A stretch of DNA of 36,780 nt from Nocardia wallacei (GCF_029868745.1 NZ_JARWOP010000193.1:1-36780), one strand, 5' to 3'. Counted from the first letter of the stretch, positions 8,501 through 16,119 are shown. Numbers and translations: made by a program. The notes: generated from the sequence alone by a model not told the origin.

Positions 8501-10603
8501 TACGAGTTCGCGGTGGGTGTCGTGTGTCGGAGCGTCGGAATGGTCGGCGAATTGATCCGGCCGCGCGCCGTGTGGAAGGCCGTGTCCTTCGGCTGTGTTC
8601 CGCGACGGGGTTGCCGGGCGAGGTGGGGGTGCGGCCGCGCGGGGTGGTGTCGGTCGAGCGGCATCGGGTGTGGTGTTCGGCCGCGGCGGCGTGTCGGTCC
8701 GGCCGGATTCGGGCCGGTGGGTGGATTCGGGCCGGCTCTTGTCCGGGCGGTTGCTTGTGTCGGGACTTGTTGGGGGAGCGACAGTTTCGGGGCGGAGGGG
8801 AGCCGGAGTGCCGGCGGCGGAACCGTCCGCTGCCGGGGGTTGGGTCGCTGTGCCAGGTCGCTGCGCGGTCTCGGGGTTGCTGGTGTGGTGCGGGGTCTGG
8901 CCTGTCATGGCTGGTGTGCCCATAGCAGGCGTTGTCGTAGCGGAGGCCGGATCGGTGGTCGAGGGTGTGTGCGTCTCAGCGGGAGGGGCTGTGTCGACGG
9001 GGGTGGTGGGTGGTGGCGTGGTGGTCGTCGGGTCCGGGGTGTGGGGTCCGGTAACGCTCGATTCGTGCGGGTTGGTAGTGGGGTCGTGGGGGACCGGGTT
9101 GTTGTTGCCCGTGTCTTGGAAGGCGGGCGGGGTGTTGTCGGGATTGGTTGTGCCCGTGGTGTTTTCTTGGGGTACGGGGGCAGTTGGGTTCGGGTTGCCG
9201 CTGTCGTGGGGGGCGGCCGAGGGGTTGCCCGTGTCGGTCGGGCCGGGGTCGGGGGAAGCCGGGTTGTTCGGGCTCGGAGGTTGTGCGGGAGTACCGGTGT
9301 CGGTGGCGGGGGTGGCGCCGGGATCGTGCGGGCTCGGGTTCTGGGAGTGTGAATAGCTGGTGTCGGGGGAGGTGCCGGTGTCGGAAAGTGCCGGAGTGTC
9401 AGTGGTTTTCGGTGGTGTGGTGGGGCTTGCGGTGTCGGCGGGGGTGGGGCTCGGCGAGTTGTTCTCGCCGGGATCGTGTGCCGCGGGGCTGGTGGTCGCG
9501 CCGGGATCGTTCGTGGCAGCACTGGGGTCGCTCGCTGCGGGGTCGCTCGTGCCGGGACTCGGGTTGCCTGCTCCGGGGTCGTTCTTGCCGGAGCCGAGGT
9601 TGCTCGCCCCGGGATCGTTCGTTCCAGCGCCGGAGTCGTTATCGGCTGGGGGCGTTTCTCCGCTGTTGTGCTCGCCGGCCGTGTTGATTCCATTGAGGTG
9701 CCCGTGCGGGCCGGCGCTGGCCGCGGTGGTGGCTACGGAGGTGGACACACCGGAGGTCAGGCTCTCTATGCCGAGCTCGAACTTGCCGCCGAACGGGACG
9801 GTGGCGGCTTGGCCCGCGACATCGCCGGCGACGCCCCCGACGCTGTCGGCGGCGGCTACGGCGCCGATGCGGCCTAGCTTGCTGTCGATGTTCATCACAT
9901 TGTTCAGCGCGCCCCCGCTGCCCAGGCCGCCGCCGACAGCGCCGCCGACCGTTCCGGCGAACGAGACCAGACCGAGCGACTGCCAGTCCTTGGCAGTGAG
10001 CCCTTCGCGGTCGCCCCGGGCCATTTGCAGCAGGAGGCCGCTGAGGTGAGAGCCGCCCTCTTCCGCGAGACCTGCGAGTGCGCCTATCGCGGCCGCGCGC
10101 GCAATGGCCCGGGACAGGATGCGCTGGATCAGGCCGCGCACGAGCGACCGGATCGCCAGCTGGGTCGCCACCCGGGCGGCAGCTCCCGCAGCGGCGCCGA
10201 TCCCGGTCCACGATGTCGCCAGTGCGACCGCCAGCTCGGCGGCCAGGATGATCATCGCCGCGATGATCGTGAACTTGGTGTGCTCGATGTCGAGGGCGCC
10301 CTTGTCGAGGGTGTCGGCTTGTGATTCACACCGCTTGATCAGCTCCTGTAGCGCGCCCTCGTCGCCCCCGATCGCGGACCACATGGTGGCGACCGCGTCG
10401 TGGGACTCACCCGACGACAGCGCGGTCAGCACATCGCGCACGACCGCATCGGAGTCCTCGCCGACCGTGCCGAGTGTCTCGGCGAGTCCGTCCCAGGAAT
10501 CGGCGAGGCGCCGCATCGCCGTCTCGTCGCCTTCGGGCCAATCGCCCGCGCCGACTACATATTTCGCCACCCACTGCAGCGAATCCGGTATCTCGAGACC
10601 CAT
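5540..10603 (-). CDS. CpnT-like ESX polymorphic toxin with two C-terminal modules
   Basis: The frame encodes 1687 residues. Residues 1-110 form a WXG100-like helical domain (LQWVAKYVVGAGDWPEGDE). About 110-330 are hydrophobic and Gly/Ala-rich, with likely membrane-active helices. A Pro/Thr/Asp/Asn-rich linker with DPGA repeats runs to about 690. Module 1 (about 700-861) is globular: YERFRSDDSDIADIADNLA, then RDRHLLTDWAAGGLKLGRF, IAEAWIRLRSG and LLEHELAE with H812, E813 and E816; I do not recognise this domain. Residues 861-938 are read across a separate gene in another frame (7789-8022). A second Pro/Arg-rich linker runs to about 1430. Module 2 (about 1435-1687) looks like a GNAT acetyltransferase fold, with the acetyl-CoA motif RGQGFA at 1522-1527 and VLLRANIDVGSYAWALQGFDF after it. 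The gene follows a WXG100 gene by 3 bases and precedes the candidate immunity gene. Whether it is one polypeptide or two fused cassettes is discussed in the findings. Confidence 0.85.
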   Translation of the reverse strand: MGLEIPDSLQWVAKYVVGAGDWPEGDETAMRRLADSWDGLAETLGTVGEDSDAVVRDVLTALSSGESHDAVATMWSAIGGDEGALQELIKRCESQADTLDKGALDIEHTKFTIIAAMIILAAELAVALATSWTGIGAAAGAAARVATQLAIRSLVRGLIQRILSRAIARAAAIGALAGLAEEGGSHLSGLLLQMARGDREGLTAKDWQSLGLVSFAGTVGGAVGGGLGSGGALNNVMNIDSKLGRIGAVAAADSVGGVAGDVAGQAATVPFGGKFELGIESLTSGVSTSVATTAASAGPHGHLNGINTAGEHNSGETPPADNDSGAGTNDPGASNLGSGKNDPGAGNPSPGTSDPAASDPSAATNDPGATTSPAAHDPGENNSPSPTPADTASPTTPPKTTDTPALSDTGTSPDTSYSHSQNPSPHDPGATPATDTGTPAQPPSPNNPASPDPGPTDTGNPSAAPHDSGNPNPTAPVPQENTTGTTNPDNTPPAFQDTGNNNPVPHDPTTNPHESSVTGPHTPDPTTTTPPPTTPVDTAPPAETHTPSTTDPASATTTPAMGTPAMTGQTPHHTSNPETAQRPGTATQPPAADGSAAGTPAPLRPETVAPPTSPDTSNRPDKSRPESTHRPESGRTDTPPRPNTTPDAARPTPPRAAAPPPRPATPSRNTAEGHGLPHGARPDQFADHSDAPTHDTHRELVQTGGAIGLHEPTHDVEWAEGAYERFRSDDSDIADIADNLAHQPRRNGGTGFTRAEIEQIKNHLMRDRHLLTDWAAGGLKLGRFAPSRSIAEAWIRLRSGNPLPQDITLLEHELAESQYLHNNPRATAEDAHNAANQEFDWQADIPARTGESYDTLWKDHNGTDGVLQPDSGRPERGGVPLRGDGEASGPPPDHRQTDESDPGPGQQGGRPTHGDGGPHLPPVPQGRNLADQGSDPGVESSSLDLPPHQPGSSDTYADNTPRYTSLDFGPDTHHPRAPENATPSVGHPDDVRPGPERANTPPGQPARWDMPPRSPTPPPAQPSGPFAGQPPPVGPPWAHQNPNHHADATRLPDWWPPATSGPAATPDNSPTTRHPSAPGTSAPGRATPAPGHPYPQPHPAPGEHLTRAPESNPPARPAPPPHTSQPIADRPSTPPPATRPNGPDRQPRAGLPPHPTPPHIPLYGGSAARTAPPNDPGTPPRAGLPPHPARPDTTGMPHAHTPSLDSAPTTPIPHARPPRPGQPYDSSSQPPRSTRPHDPTTRPPQPSNRAPYSGHSTVPPRPEPPSHPARPIDPRTPNRATHNPTHPSENRGRPEYRGEPNSAPGQRPEHRPPTDHTGTPPRETTGRPQEPHPVGNRAPAPDHVPGWDNRRPDSPSDHPSRRPGAEPQRRPESAPHPERRATEPAYSRTPEHAPVERGPQRPDHAEESPNRTDPPPPTDTHDDPAPPAKEPRPKLRDLFPPHGLPVDPERLLPLLRRAIDGKYGGLIARVTEVSGSSDALNVAIQIFDINGIKVGDATRTYYHNNGQLIANHANLFLQRHVRGQGFATEFNNEMFGWYRESHVDHVLLRANIDVGSYAWALQGFDFRFRAEAVSNIKPRLAREVNAMLREAHQLYAELKSIPDGPERSEGVKRYEQLLATINEGRGILARFHEGSTDFPTAREIAQLGRPADALPGQSKDLSWPGKRVFMESKVPIWWQAIKRLDEE
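7789..8022 (-). CDS. Nested 77-residue gene in another frame of the toxin, candidate immunity protein
   Basis: The product starts MALMVFYNLIRDDLNEVEYR and ends KEGTWPTRGLIQA; it is a small, charged, globular-looking protein. GGAAGG/AAGGA lies 5 bases before ATG 8022, a good ribosome binding site. By my count 68 of 77 codons end in G or C (about 88%), while the toxin frame over the same bases gives 27 of 78 (about 35%). This codon periodicity is strong evidence that the nested frame is, or until recently was, the translated one. It begins exactly where the first toxin module ends, the usual place of an immunity gene. I cannot name the family with certainty; an in-frame ATG at 8013 is a possible alternative start. 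The immunity role is inference from position. Confidence 0.7.
   Translation of the reverse strand: MALMVFYNLIRDDLNEVEYRFGATEKLLDRRLIIDKQTNQIRDPDNKGDGLPMETAGHIFHRFRKEGTWPTRGLIQA
9430..9660 (-). repeat. DPGA-type linker repeats in the toxin
   Basis: Read on the minus strand this part of the toxin linker encodes many imperfect copies of a short unit, such as TNDPGAS, KNDPGAG, TSDPAAS, TNDPGAT and AHDPGEN. On the plus strand it shows as recurring GGGATCG/GGGGTCG motifs every 24-30 bases. The units are hydrophilic, Pro/Asp/Asn-rich and lack cysteine, so they form an extended disordered spacer between the N-terminal secretion domain and the C-terminal modules. Such a tract can change in length by recombination. 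Confidence 0.7.
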
Positions 10604-10606
10604 GGA

Positions 10607-10909
10607 TCAGACCACGAGTCCGCCGGCGTTGGCGCCGTCCTGACCGGAAAGCAGGTCGGCGGTTTGCGTCATGCTCTCACCGATTCCGGTCAAGAGCGAG
10701 GACAAGCCGTTCACCGACTGCACCAGCTCGTCGATCCCGACGTAGTTCGTCTCGAAGGCCTTGCCCACCTCGTCATCGCCCCAGCATCGACCCTCGGCAG
10801 TGATCGACTCCTGCAACAGGGTCAGTGCGTTCTTCACCCGTGTGGCGACGTCGGTGAAGCGGGGCTGCGTGGCGCGCAGCGCCGCCGGGTCGACGCGCAA
10901 CGGGTCCAC
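10607..10909 (-). CDS. WXG100 family ESX-type secreted protein
   Basis: The protein has 100 residues, the standard length of the family of small helical-hairpin substrates of type VII secretion. The turn motif normally Trp-x-Gly appears as CWGDDEVGKAF at about residues 42-52, giving W-G-D, a mild variant. Two helices flank it (about 9-38 and 52-90). GTG 10909 has GGAGGAG 5 bases upstream. The gene ends 3 bases before the toxin starts, so translation is probably coupled. In the mycobacterial cpnT locus, EsxE and EsxF sit in the same place and are needed for CpnT export. Here only one WXG100 gene is present; the toxin's own N-terminal domain could be its partner (inference). Confidence 0.85.
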   Translation of the reverse strand: MDPLRVDPAALRATQPRFTDVATRVKNALTLLQESITAEGRCWGDDEVGKAFETNYVGIDELVQSVNGLSSLLTGIGESMTQTADLLSGQDGANAGGLVV

Positions 10910-11006
10910 AGCGGCTCCTCCGGGTAGTCGGGTGCTTCATCAGGGTTGGACGCGGGCGAACCCGCTCGAGTTCCAGCGAATATCGAGCAGCTCTCCTGCC
11001 ACGGCG

Positions 11007-11516
11007 TCAGCGACGGTCGTCGAGGTAGGAGCGGTTGCGGAAATACTCGTCTTCCTCCTCCTCGTCCATCGGCGGCGGTGCCTGGGTGGCCGAGGTCGGC
11101 TCGGGCAGCAGCGACCGCACCAGATCCTTGATGCTCGGGGCGCCCGGGAGGATGTCGGAAAGATCGGGCAGTTCGCCTGCCAATTCCTCGATCGGCGCGA
11201 CAGCCTGCTGCGACAGCTCGGTCGCGGACTGCGCGGCGGACTGCGCGGCCTCGGCGATCGAGCGGCCCAGTTTCTCCGGTGTGGAGCGCTTGAACGCCTC
11301 GGGAACCAGGTGCACCTCGAGCGGTACACCCGACACGTTGCTGACCACCCGCACCAGGTTGTCCGACGACCAAGCCTCCCCCGTGGTCGACGCCAGTCGC
11401 GTCTGCAGGTCGGCCAATTCACGTCGCTGCTGCTCGTAGGTCTCGAGCATGGAGTCCACTTGGACGCGCAGCTCCTCGTTGCGGGCGCGCATCGCTTCCC
11501 GCTCGCTATCGGTCAT
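11007..11516 (-). CDS. YbaB/EbfC-like ESX-associated protein
   Basis: The 169-residue product starts with a charged coiled-coil helix (residues 5-40, SEREAMRARNEELRVQVDSM and onward), followed by a YbaB/EbfC-like domain: NLVRVVSNVSGVPLEVHLVP, then a helix. The Pro- and Glu-rich tail includes a DEEEEDEYF stretch. YbaB-like genes are regular members of ESX effector operons in actinobacteria, where their exact role is unclear. ATG 11516 is chosen because GGGGGAGG lies just upstream; the frame is open for another 270 bases but with no good start. It is the first gene of the minus-strand toxin operon, 97 bases ahead of the WXG100 gene. Family placement is by pattern and moderately sure. Confidence 0.75.
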   Translation of the reverse strand: MTDSEREAMRARNEELRVQVDSMLETYEQQRRELADLQTRLASTTGEAWSSDNLVRVVSNVSGVPLEVHLVPEAFKRSTPEKLGRSIAEAAQSAAQSATELSQQAVAPIEELAGELPDLSDILPGAPSIKDLVRSLLPEPTSATQAPPPMDEEEEDEYFRNRSYLDDRR

Positions 11517-11886
11517 GCCACCTCCCCCATTCGGTTCCCTGCCAGATCCGACGCGGCGGGACGGCGGTCGGTTCCCTCTTCGGTCCGATTCCACCATCGG
11601 CCGGACATCCAGGGCAACCCGGACGAGATTTCCGGACGAGATTTGCGGCACGCCCGAGGGGGAACTTCGTACACCGGACGCGGGCCGCCCGACCAGGTTC
11701 GACACGCCCGGGACCGACCGGTCGAGCAACTTACACTGCACCGATCCCCGGACCGCGACGAATACCGGATGGACAACGACGTTTCTCACGACCGGTCGTT
11801 GTAGGTGCTCTCACAGCGTCTGGTCCGGCAACACCACTAGACTCGGCCCCGAAACGGTGAGCACACACGAAAGTAGGCAACTGAAC
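11517..11886. other. Intergenic control region between the toxin operon and ispG
   Basis: No gene is seen. The region should contain the promoter of the minus-strand toxin operon and that of ispG. It carries a perfect tandem copy of a 13-base unit (CCGGACGAGATTT, 11619-11631 and 11632-11644) and a 12-base palindrome, ACGACCGGTCGT, at 11788-11799, which also forms part of a CAACGAC/GTCGTTG inverted repeat (11774-11780 with 11795-11801). I cannot assign promoters confidently. Confidence 0.4.
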
Positions 11887-11961
11887 GTGAGCGAGCGCAG
11901 CGAGCGAATCGACGACGCAGCGCGACAGGCTGCGCCGACAGTCAGCGAGGCACGGCCGTGA
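11887..11961 (+). other. Candidate leader ORF overlapping the ispG start
   Basis: A 24-codon frame begins with GTG at 11887 inside the GTGAGCGAGCGCAGCGAGC motif ([10 protein letters not shown] at the protein level) and ends with a TGA that overlaps the GTG start of ispG (GTGA at 11958-11961). The overlap would allow translational coupling. The motif itself is a Ser/Glu/Arg-coding, partly self-complementary repeat of the kind seen ahead of genes in nocardioform actinobacteria. It could be a translated leader or simply a repeat element; I cannot tell which from one copy. Confidence 0.35.
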
Positions 11962-13112
11962 GCGGTGCCATCACATTGGGTATGCCGTCCGCGCCCGCGG
12001 CGGTTCTCGCACCCCGCCGTAAGACCCGTCAGCTACAGGTGGGCAAGGTCGGGGTGGGCAGTGATTTCCCGGTGTCGGTGCAGTCGATGACGACCACCAA
12101 AACCCACGACGTGAATACGACCCTGCAGCAGATCGCGGAGCTGACCGCGTCCGGCTGCGACATCGTGCGGGTGGCCTGCCCGCGCCAGGAGGACGCCGAC
12201 GCGCTGTCCGCGATCACCAAGAAATCCCCGATCCCGGTGATCGCCGACATCCACTTCCAGCCGCGCTACATCTTCGCCGCGATCGACGCGGGCTGCGCGG
12301 CCGTCCGCGTGAACCCGGGCAACATCAAGGAATTCGACGGCCGCGTCAAGGAGGTCGCGAAGGCGGCCGGCGCCGCGGGCATCCCGATCCGCATCGGCGT
12401 CAACGCGGGCTCGCTGGACAAGCGAATGCTGGAGAAGTACGGCAAGGCGACGCCGGAGGCGCTGGTGGAGTCGGCGCTGTGGGAGGCGAGCCTGTTCGAG
12501 GAGCACGGCTTCGGCGACATCAAGATCTCGGTGAAGCACAACGACCCGGTGATCATGGTGGAGGCCTACCGGCAGCTCGCCGCGCGGTGCGACTATCCGC
12601 TGCACCTGGGCGTCACCGAGGCCGGTCCGGCGTTCCAGGGCACCATCAAGTCGGCGACGGCCTTCGGCGCGCTGCTGAGCCAGGGCATCGGCGACACCAT
12701 CCGGGTTTCGCTGTCGGCGCCGCCGGTCGAGGAGGTGAAGGTCGGCAACCAGATCCTGCAGTCGCTGAACCTGCGCCCGCGCAAGCTGGAGATCGTCTCG
12801 TGCCCGTCCTGCGGCCGCGCCCAGGTCGACGTGTACACCTTGGCCAACGAGGTCACCGCGGGGCTGGAGGGGATGGAGGTCCCGCTGCGGGTGGCGGTCA
12901 TGGGCTGTGTGGTCAACGGTCCGGGCGAGGCCCGCGAGGCCGACCTGGGCGTCGCCTCGGGCAACGGCAAGGGTCAGATCTTCGTGAAGGGTGAGGTCAT
13001 CAAGACCGTGCCCGAACATCAGATCGTGGAGACGCTGATCGAGGAGGCGATGCGCATCGCCGAGTCGATGGGCGAGTCCGGTACGGGCGAGCCGGTGGTC
13101 ACCGTCGGTTAG
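11958..13112 (+). CDS. ispG: 4-hydroxy-3-methylbut-2-enyl diphosphate synthase (flavodoxin)
   Basis: IspG (GcpE) is the iron-sulfur enzyme that converts 2-C-methylerythritol 2,4-cyclodiphosphate to HMBPP in the MEP pathway. The 384-residue protein has the TIM-barrel N-terminal part with [15 protein letters not shown] and the VNPGN segment (118-122). The C-terminal 4Fe-4S domain has the ligands C282 and C285 (CPSC), C317 ([10 protein letters not shown]) and E324. Length and motifs are those of the bacterial short form. GTG 11958 overlaps the stop of a short upstream frame. Together with dxr it gives two enzymes of the pathway, split here by an insertion of about 9 kb. Confidence 0.97.
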   Translation: MSGAITLGMPSAPAAVLAPRRKTRQLQVGKVGVGSDFPVSVQSMTTTKTHDVNTTLQQIAELTASGCDIVRVACPRQEDADALSAITKKSPIPVIADIHFQPRYIFAAIDAGCAAVRVNPGNIKEFDGRVKEVAKAAGAAGIPIRIGVNAGSLDKRMLEKYGKATPEALVESALWEASLFEEHGFGDIKISVKHNDPVIMVEAYRQLAARCDYPLHLGVTEAGPAFQGTIKSATAFGALLSQGIGDTIRVSLSAPPVEEVKVGNQILQSLNLRPRKLEIVSCPSCGRAQVDVYTLANEVTAGLEGMEVPLRVAVMGCVVNGPGEAREADLGVASGNGKGQIFVKGEVIKTVPEHQIVETLIEEAMRIAESMGESGTGEPVVTVG

Positions 13113-13221
13113 TCCCGGGTGAGCGAGGTGCGTGCGTGAGATCGGGCGTCGCCGTGCGCGGTTCATCGCTCGCGATGGTCAAACAGCAGCGTGTTCGCGG
13201 CGTTCGTGGCAGGCTGTGAAC

Positions 13222-14085
13222 GTGCGGAGTGTGCTGGAGCCGAGCCGCCGGACGAGGACCTCCGGTGCCCGCCAGCTCGCGAATCGCGATCTGGCACTGG
13301 TGCAAGAAGTACTGGACACCGATCCGGTGGCCAGCTGTATGGTCGCCGCGCGACTGCAGGAGTACGGCCTGGACACCCGGGGTGGACAGGGCGAACTGTG
13401 GAGTCGCGGCGGCCCGGCCGAGTCGCTGTGCTTCTCGGGCGCGAACCTGGTGCCGCTGCGCGGCGGGCCCGACGATCTGCGTGCCTTCGCCGAGCGTGCG
13501 GCGCGCTGGCCACGATTGTGCTCGTCGGTGGTGGGTCGGCAGGAGCTGGCGCTGCCGCTGTGGGAGATGCTGGCCGACCGCTGGGGACCGGCCCGTGACC
13601 TGCGGGCCGACCAGCCGCTGCTCGCGCTCGACGGCCCCGCCTACGCCGTGGCCGATCCGCGGGTGCGGCGGGTGCGGGCCGACGAACTGGACCGTTACCT
13701 GGTCGCCGCGATCGCGATGTTCACCGAGGAGATCGGCGTCGACCCGCGCGCGGGCGACGGCGGGCGCAGTTACCGCCGCCGGGTGGCGAGCCTGATCCAG
13801 GCGGGCCGGGCCTGGGCCCGCTTCGAGGACGGCGTGGTCGTCTACAAGGCCGAGGTGGGTGCGATATCGCGGCGCACCGGGCAGATTCAGGGCGTGTGGG
13901 TGCACCCGGAGTGGCGCGGCCGCGGCCTGGGCACCTCGGGTACCGCGGCGGTGGCCAACGCGGTGGTCGCCTCCGGCCGCACCGCGAGCCTGTATGTCAA
14001 CTGCTACAACGAGGCTGCCCGGCGCGCCTACGCCAACGTCGGATTCCGCCAGGTCGCTACGTTCGCAACGGTTCTCGTCGACTGA
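13222..14085 (+). CDS. GNAT family acetyltransferase (Rv2867c-like)
   Basis: The 287-residue protein carries an N-terminal DUF4081-type domain (about 1-150) and a C-terminal GNAT domain. The acetyl-CoA-binding motif is VHPEWRGRGLGTSG near residue 230, and the terminal strand is SLYVNCYNEAARRAYANVGF. The substrate is unknown. The position directly after ispG and before the penicillin-binding lipoprotein is the same as Rv2867c in M. tuberculosis. I chose GTG 13222 because homology starts close to it and the length then matches the family (about 285); the frame is open 90 bases further upstream. Confidence 0.88.
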   Translation: MRSVLEPSRRTRTSGARQLANRDLALVQEVLDTDPVASCMVAARLQEYGLDTRGGQGELWSRGGPAESLCFSGANLVPLRGGPDDLRAFAERAARWPRLCSSVVGRQELALPLWEMLADRWGPARDLRADQPLLALDGPAYAVADPRVRRVRADELDRYLVAAIAMFTEEIGVDPRAGDGGRSYRRRVASLIQAGRAWARFEDGVVVYKAEVGAISRRTGQIQGVWVHPEWRGRGLGTSGTAAVANAVVASGRTASLYVNCYNEAARRAYANVGFRQVATFATVLVD

Positions 14086-14158
14086 GGCCGGAAATCGCGC
14101 GAGCGCCCGCGTCGTGTCGCCCCGGTGGCGCGTGGTCTGCTGACTACCATCGCTGTCG

Positions 14159-15991
14159 ATGTCGACACCCGAAAGACGTTGTGTGGGGCGCGGCCTCGCG
14201 CCGCGAAGACGCACGGCCGTACTGCTGTCGGCCGTCGCGCTCGTGCTGGCGGCGAGCGGCTGCGGTTCCGGCTCGCAGGGCCCGGTTCCCGCGGCCGACG
14301 ACTTCCTGGCGGCGGTCGCCCGGCACGATCCGGCAGGCGCCGGGAAACTCACCAACCAACCCGACAAGGCAAGTGCCGCACTGGCTTCGGCATGGGACAA
14401 GCTGCAGGCCGAGGAGCTGACCGCGCACACCGGCGACGCCCGGGTCACCGGCGACACCGCCACCGTCGACTACACCTACCGGTGGCGGTTGCCGAAGAAC
14501 CGGATCTGGACCTACACCGGACAGCTGCAGATGGGCCGCAGCGACGGCCGCTGGCAGGTGCGCTGGACGGCATCGGACATTCATCCCAAACTCGGTGACA
14601 CCCAGACCATGGAGTTGCGCGCCACCCCCGCACCGCGCGCCCGCGTCAACGAACGCTCCGGCAGCGATGTGCTGATACCCGGTACGGTGCATCCGATTTC
14701 GTTCACCGCGAGCGCCGCGCCGGACCCGGGTTACGTCGCTGCGGCCCTCTCCGATGCCCTGCACCCGTTCGACGAAGCCCTCACCGCGGACGCCATCCGC
14801 ACCGCCGCGGGCAAGAGTCCGGGCGCGTATACCGTTGCGGCGCTGACTGATTGGGAGTTCGATCAGGTTCACGACGAGTTGATCGGGCTACCCGGCGTGC
14901 GCGCCGGTGAGCAGGCGGACCTGGTCGCCGTCGACCGCCATTTCGCCCCGGATCTGATGACGCAGATCCGCAAGACCGTCGCCGACGAGGTCGACGGCAA
15001 GGCGGGCTGGTCCGTGGTCACCATGAACACCAACGGCGCCGATGTCGACGTGCTGCACGAGGTGGACCCGCAGCCCGCGCCGTCGTTCTCGCTGAGCATC
15101 GACCGCAATGTGCAGAACGCCGCGCAGCGGGCCGTCGATGTGCGGACCGAGCAGGCCATGATGGTGGTGCTGCAGCCGTCCACGGGCGCCGTTCTCGCGG
15201 TGGCTCAGAACCGCGCGGCCGACGCCGACGGCCCGGTCGCGACGTCGGGGTTGTATCCGCCGGGCTCCACCTTCAAGACGGTGACGGCGGCCGCGGCGAT
15301 GGCGGAGGGCACCGCGACTCCGGAGACGGTGGTGCCGTGCCCGAGCCGAATCGTGATCGGCGAGCGCACCATCCCGAACTATGAGCTGTTCACCATCGGT
15401 GACGTGCCGATGGCGACCGCGTACGAGCGATCCTGCAACACCGCGTTCGCCAAGATCGCCAGCGAACTGTCCGCGGACGCGCTGACCGACGCGGCGGCCC
15501 GATTCGGGATCGGCCCGGATTACACGGTGGTCGGGTTGCCGACGGTGTCCGGGTCGGTGCCCGCGGCGAAGGAGCAGGTGCAGCGCACCGAGAACGGCAT
15601 CGGCCAGGGCAAGGTGGTGGCGAGCCCGTTCGGGATGGCGCTCGTCGCCGCGACCGTCGCGCACGGCTCCGCGCCCACGCCCTATCTGATCGCGGGATAC
15701 GAGACCAAGGTGGACGGCGACCGCCCGGCCTTGTCCCCGAAGGTGGCCGAGGGCCTGCGCATGATGATGCGCAAGGTGGTGACCGGAGGTACCGCCGAGC
15801 GGATCGCCGATCAGGGCGAGGTGTACGGCAAGACCGGTGAGGCGGAAGTCGACGGCGGCTCGCATTCGTGGTTCATCGGCTACCGCGGCGACCTCGCCTT
15901 CGCGACCCTGCTGGTGCGCGGCGGGAGTTCGGACAACGCGGTCGCCGTCACCCGCGACATGCTGGCCGCACTGCCGCCGGGCACCGCATGA
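14159..15991 (+). CDS. Penicillin-binding lipoprotein (class B PBP, Rv2864c-like)
   Basis: The 610 residues form a cell-wall transpeptidase. A basic N-terminus and hydrophobic helix end in the lipobox LAASGC, with C35 as the predicted lipidated residue, so the protein should be anchored outside the membrane. An NTF2-like domain follows (about 43-150), then a dimerisation domain, then the transpeptidase domain with S370-T-F-K373 (active serine S370), S425-C-N427 and K558-T-G560. It belongs to the PBP family related to MecA and to mycobacterial PBP-lipo. The ATG start gives a normal signal peptide. The gene closes the conserved block and ends near a strong hairpin at 16081. Confidence 0.93.
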   Translation: MSTPERRCVGRGLAPRRRTAVLLSAVALVLAASGCGSGSQGPVPAADDFLAAVARHDPAGAGKLTNQPDKASAALASAWDKLQAEELTAHTGDARVTGDTATVDYTYRWRLPKNRIWTYTGQLQMGRSDGRWQVRWTASDIHPKLGDTQTMELRATPAPRARVNERSGSDVLIPGTVHPISFTASAAPDPGYVAAALSDALHPFDEALTADAIRTAAGKSPGAYTVAALTDWEFDQVHDELIGLPGVRAGEQADLVAVDRHFAPDLMTQIRKTVADEVDGKAGWSVVTMNTNGADVDVLHEVDPQPAPSFSLSIDRNVQNAAQRAVDVRTEQAMMVVLQPSTGAVLAVAQNRAADADGPVATSGLYPPGSTFKTVTAAAAMAEGTATPETVVPCPSRIVIGERTIPNYELFTIGDVPMATAYERSCNTAFAKIASELSADALTDAAARFGIGPDYTVVGLPTVSGSVPAAKEQVQRTENGIGQGKVVASPFGMALVAATVAHGSAPTPYLIAGYETKVDGDRPALSPKVAEGLRMMMRKVVTGGTAERIADQGEVYGKTGEAEVDGGSHSWFIGYRGDLAFATLLVRGGSSDNAVAVTRDMLAALPPGTA

Positions 15992-16080
15992 CATTCGCGG
16001 TCTCGAACGAATTGGGTCGCAATCTCTCTCGCCGTGGAGCACATTTCCCACAGCGTTCCGGAAAACTCCTGGCAAACGAC

Positions 16081-16119
16081 GACGACCGGATGCCCGGCTA
16101 GGTAAGGCATCCGGTCGTC
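16081..16119. terminator. 14-bp perfect hairpin between convergent genes
   Basis: GACGACCGGATGCC (16081-16094) pairs perfectly with GGCATCCGGTCGTC (16106-16119) around an 11-base loop. It lies between the end of the penicillin-binding lipoprotein gene (15991, plus) and the end of the small secreted gene (16149, minus), so it probably works in both directions. The T-run is weak on both sides. Confidence 0.75.

Noticed and set aside
11619..11644. Tandem 13-base duplication in the ispG/toxin intergenic region
   Set aside because: Clear as a repeat but with no promoter or operator context that I can support; noted only in the intergenic entry.
12033..13166. A long open frame on the minus strand opposite ispG
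   Set aside because: Composition is typical of an antisense shadow and the plus-strand gene is certain.
15988..16101. A 37-codon plus-strand frame starting in the stop of the penicillin-binding lipoprotein gene (ATGA overlap)
   Set aside because: The coupling is attractive, but the frame runs into the left arm of the terminator hairpin and shows no recognisable features.
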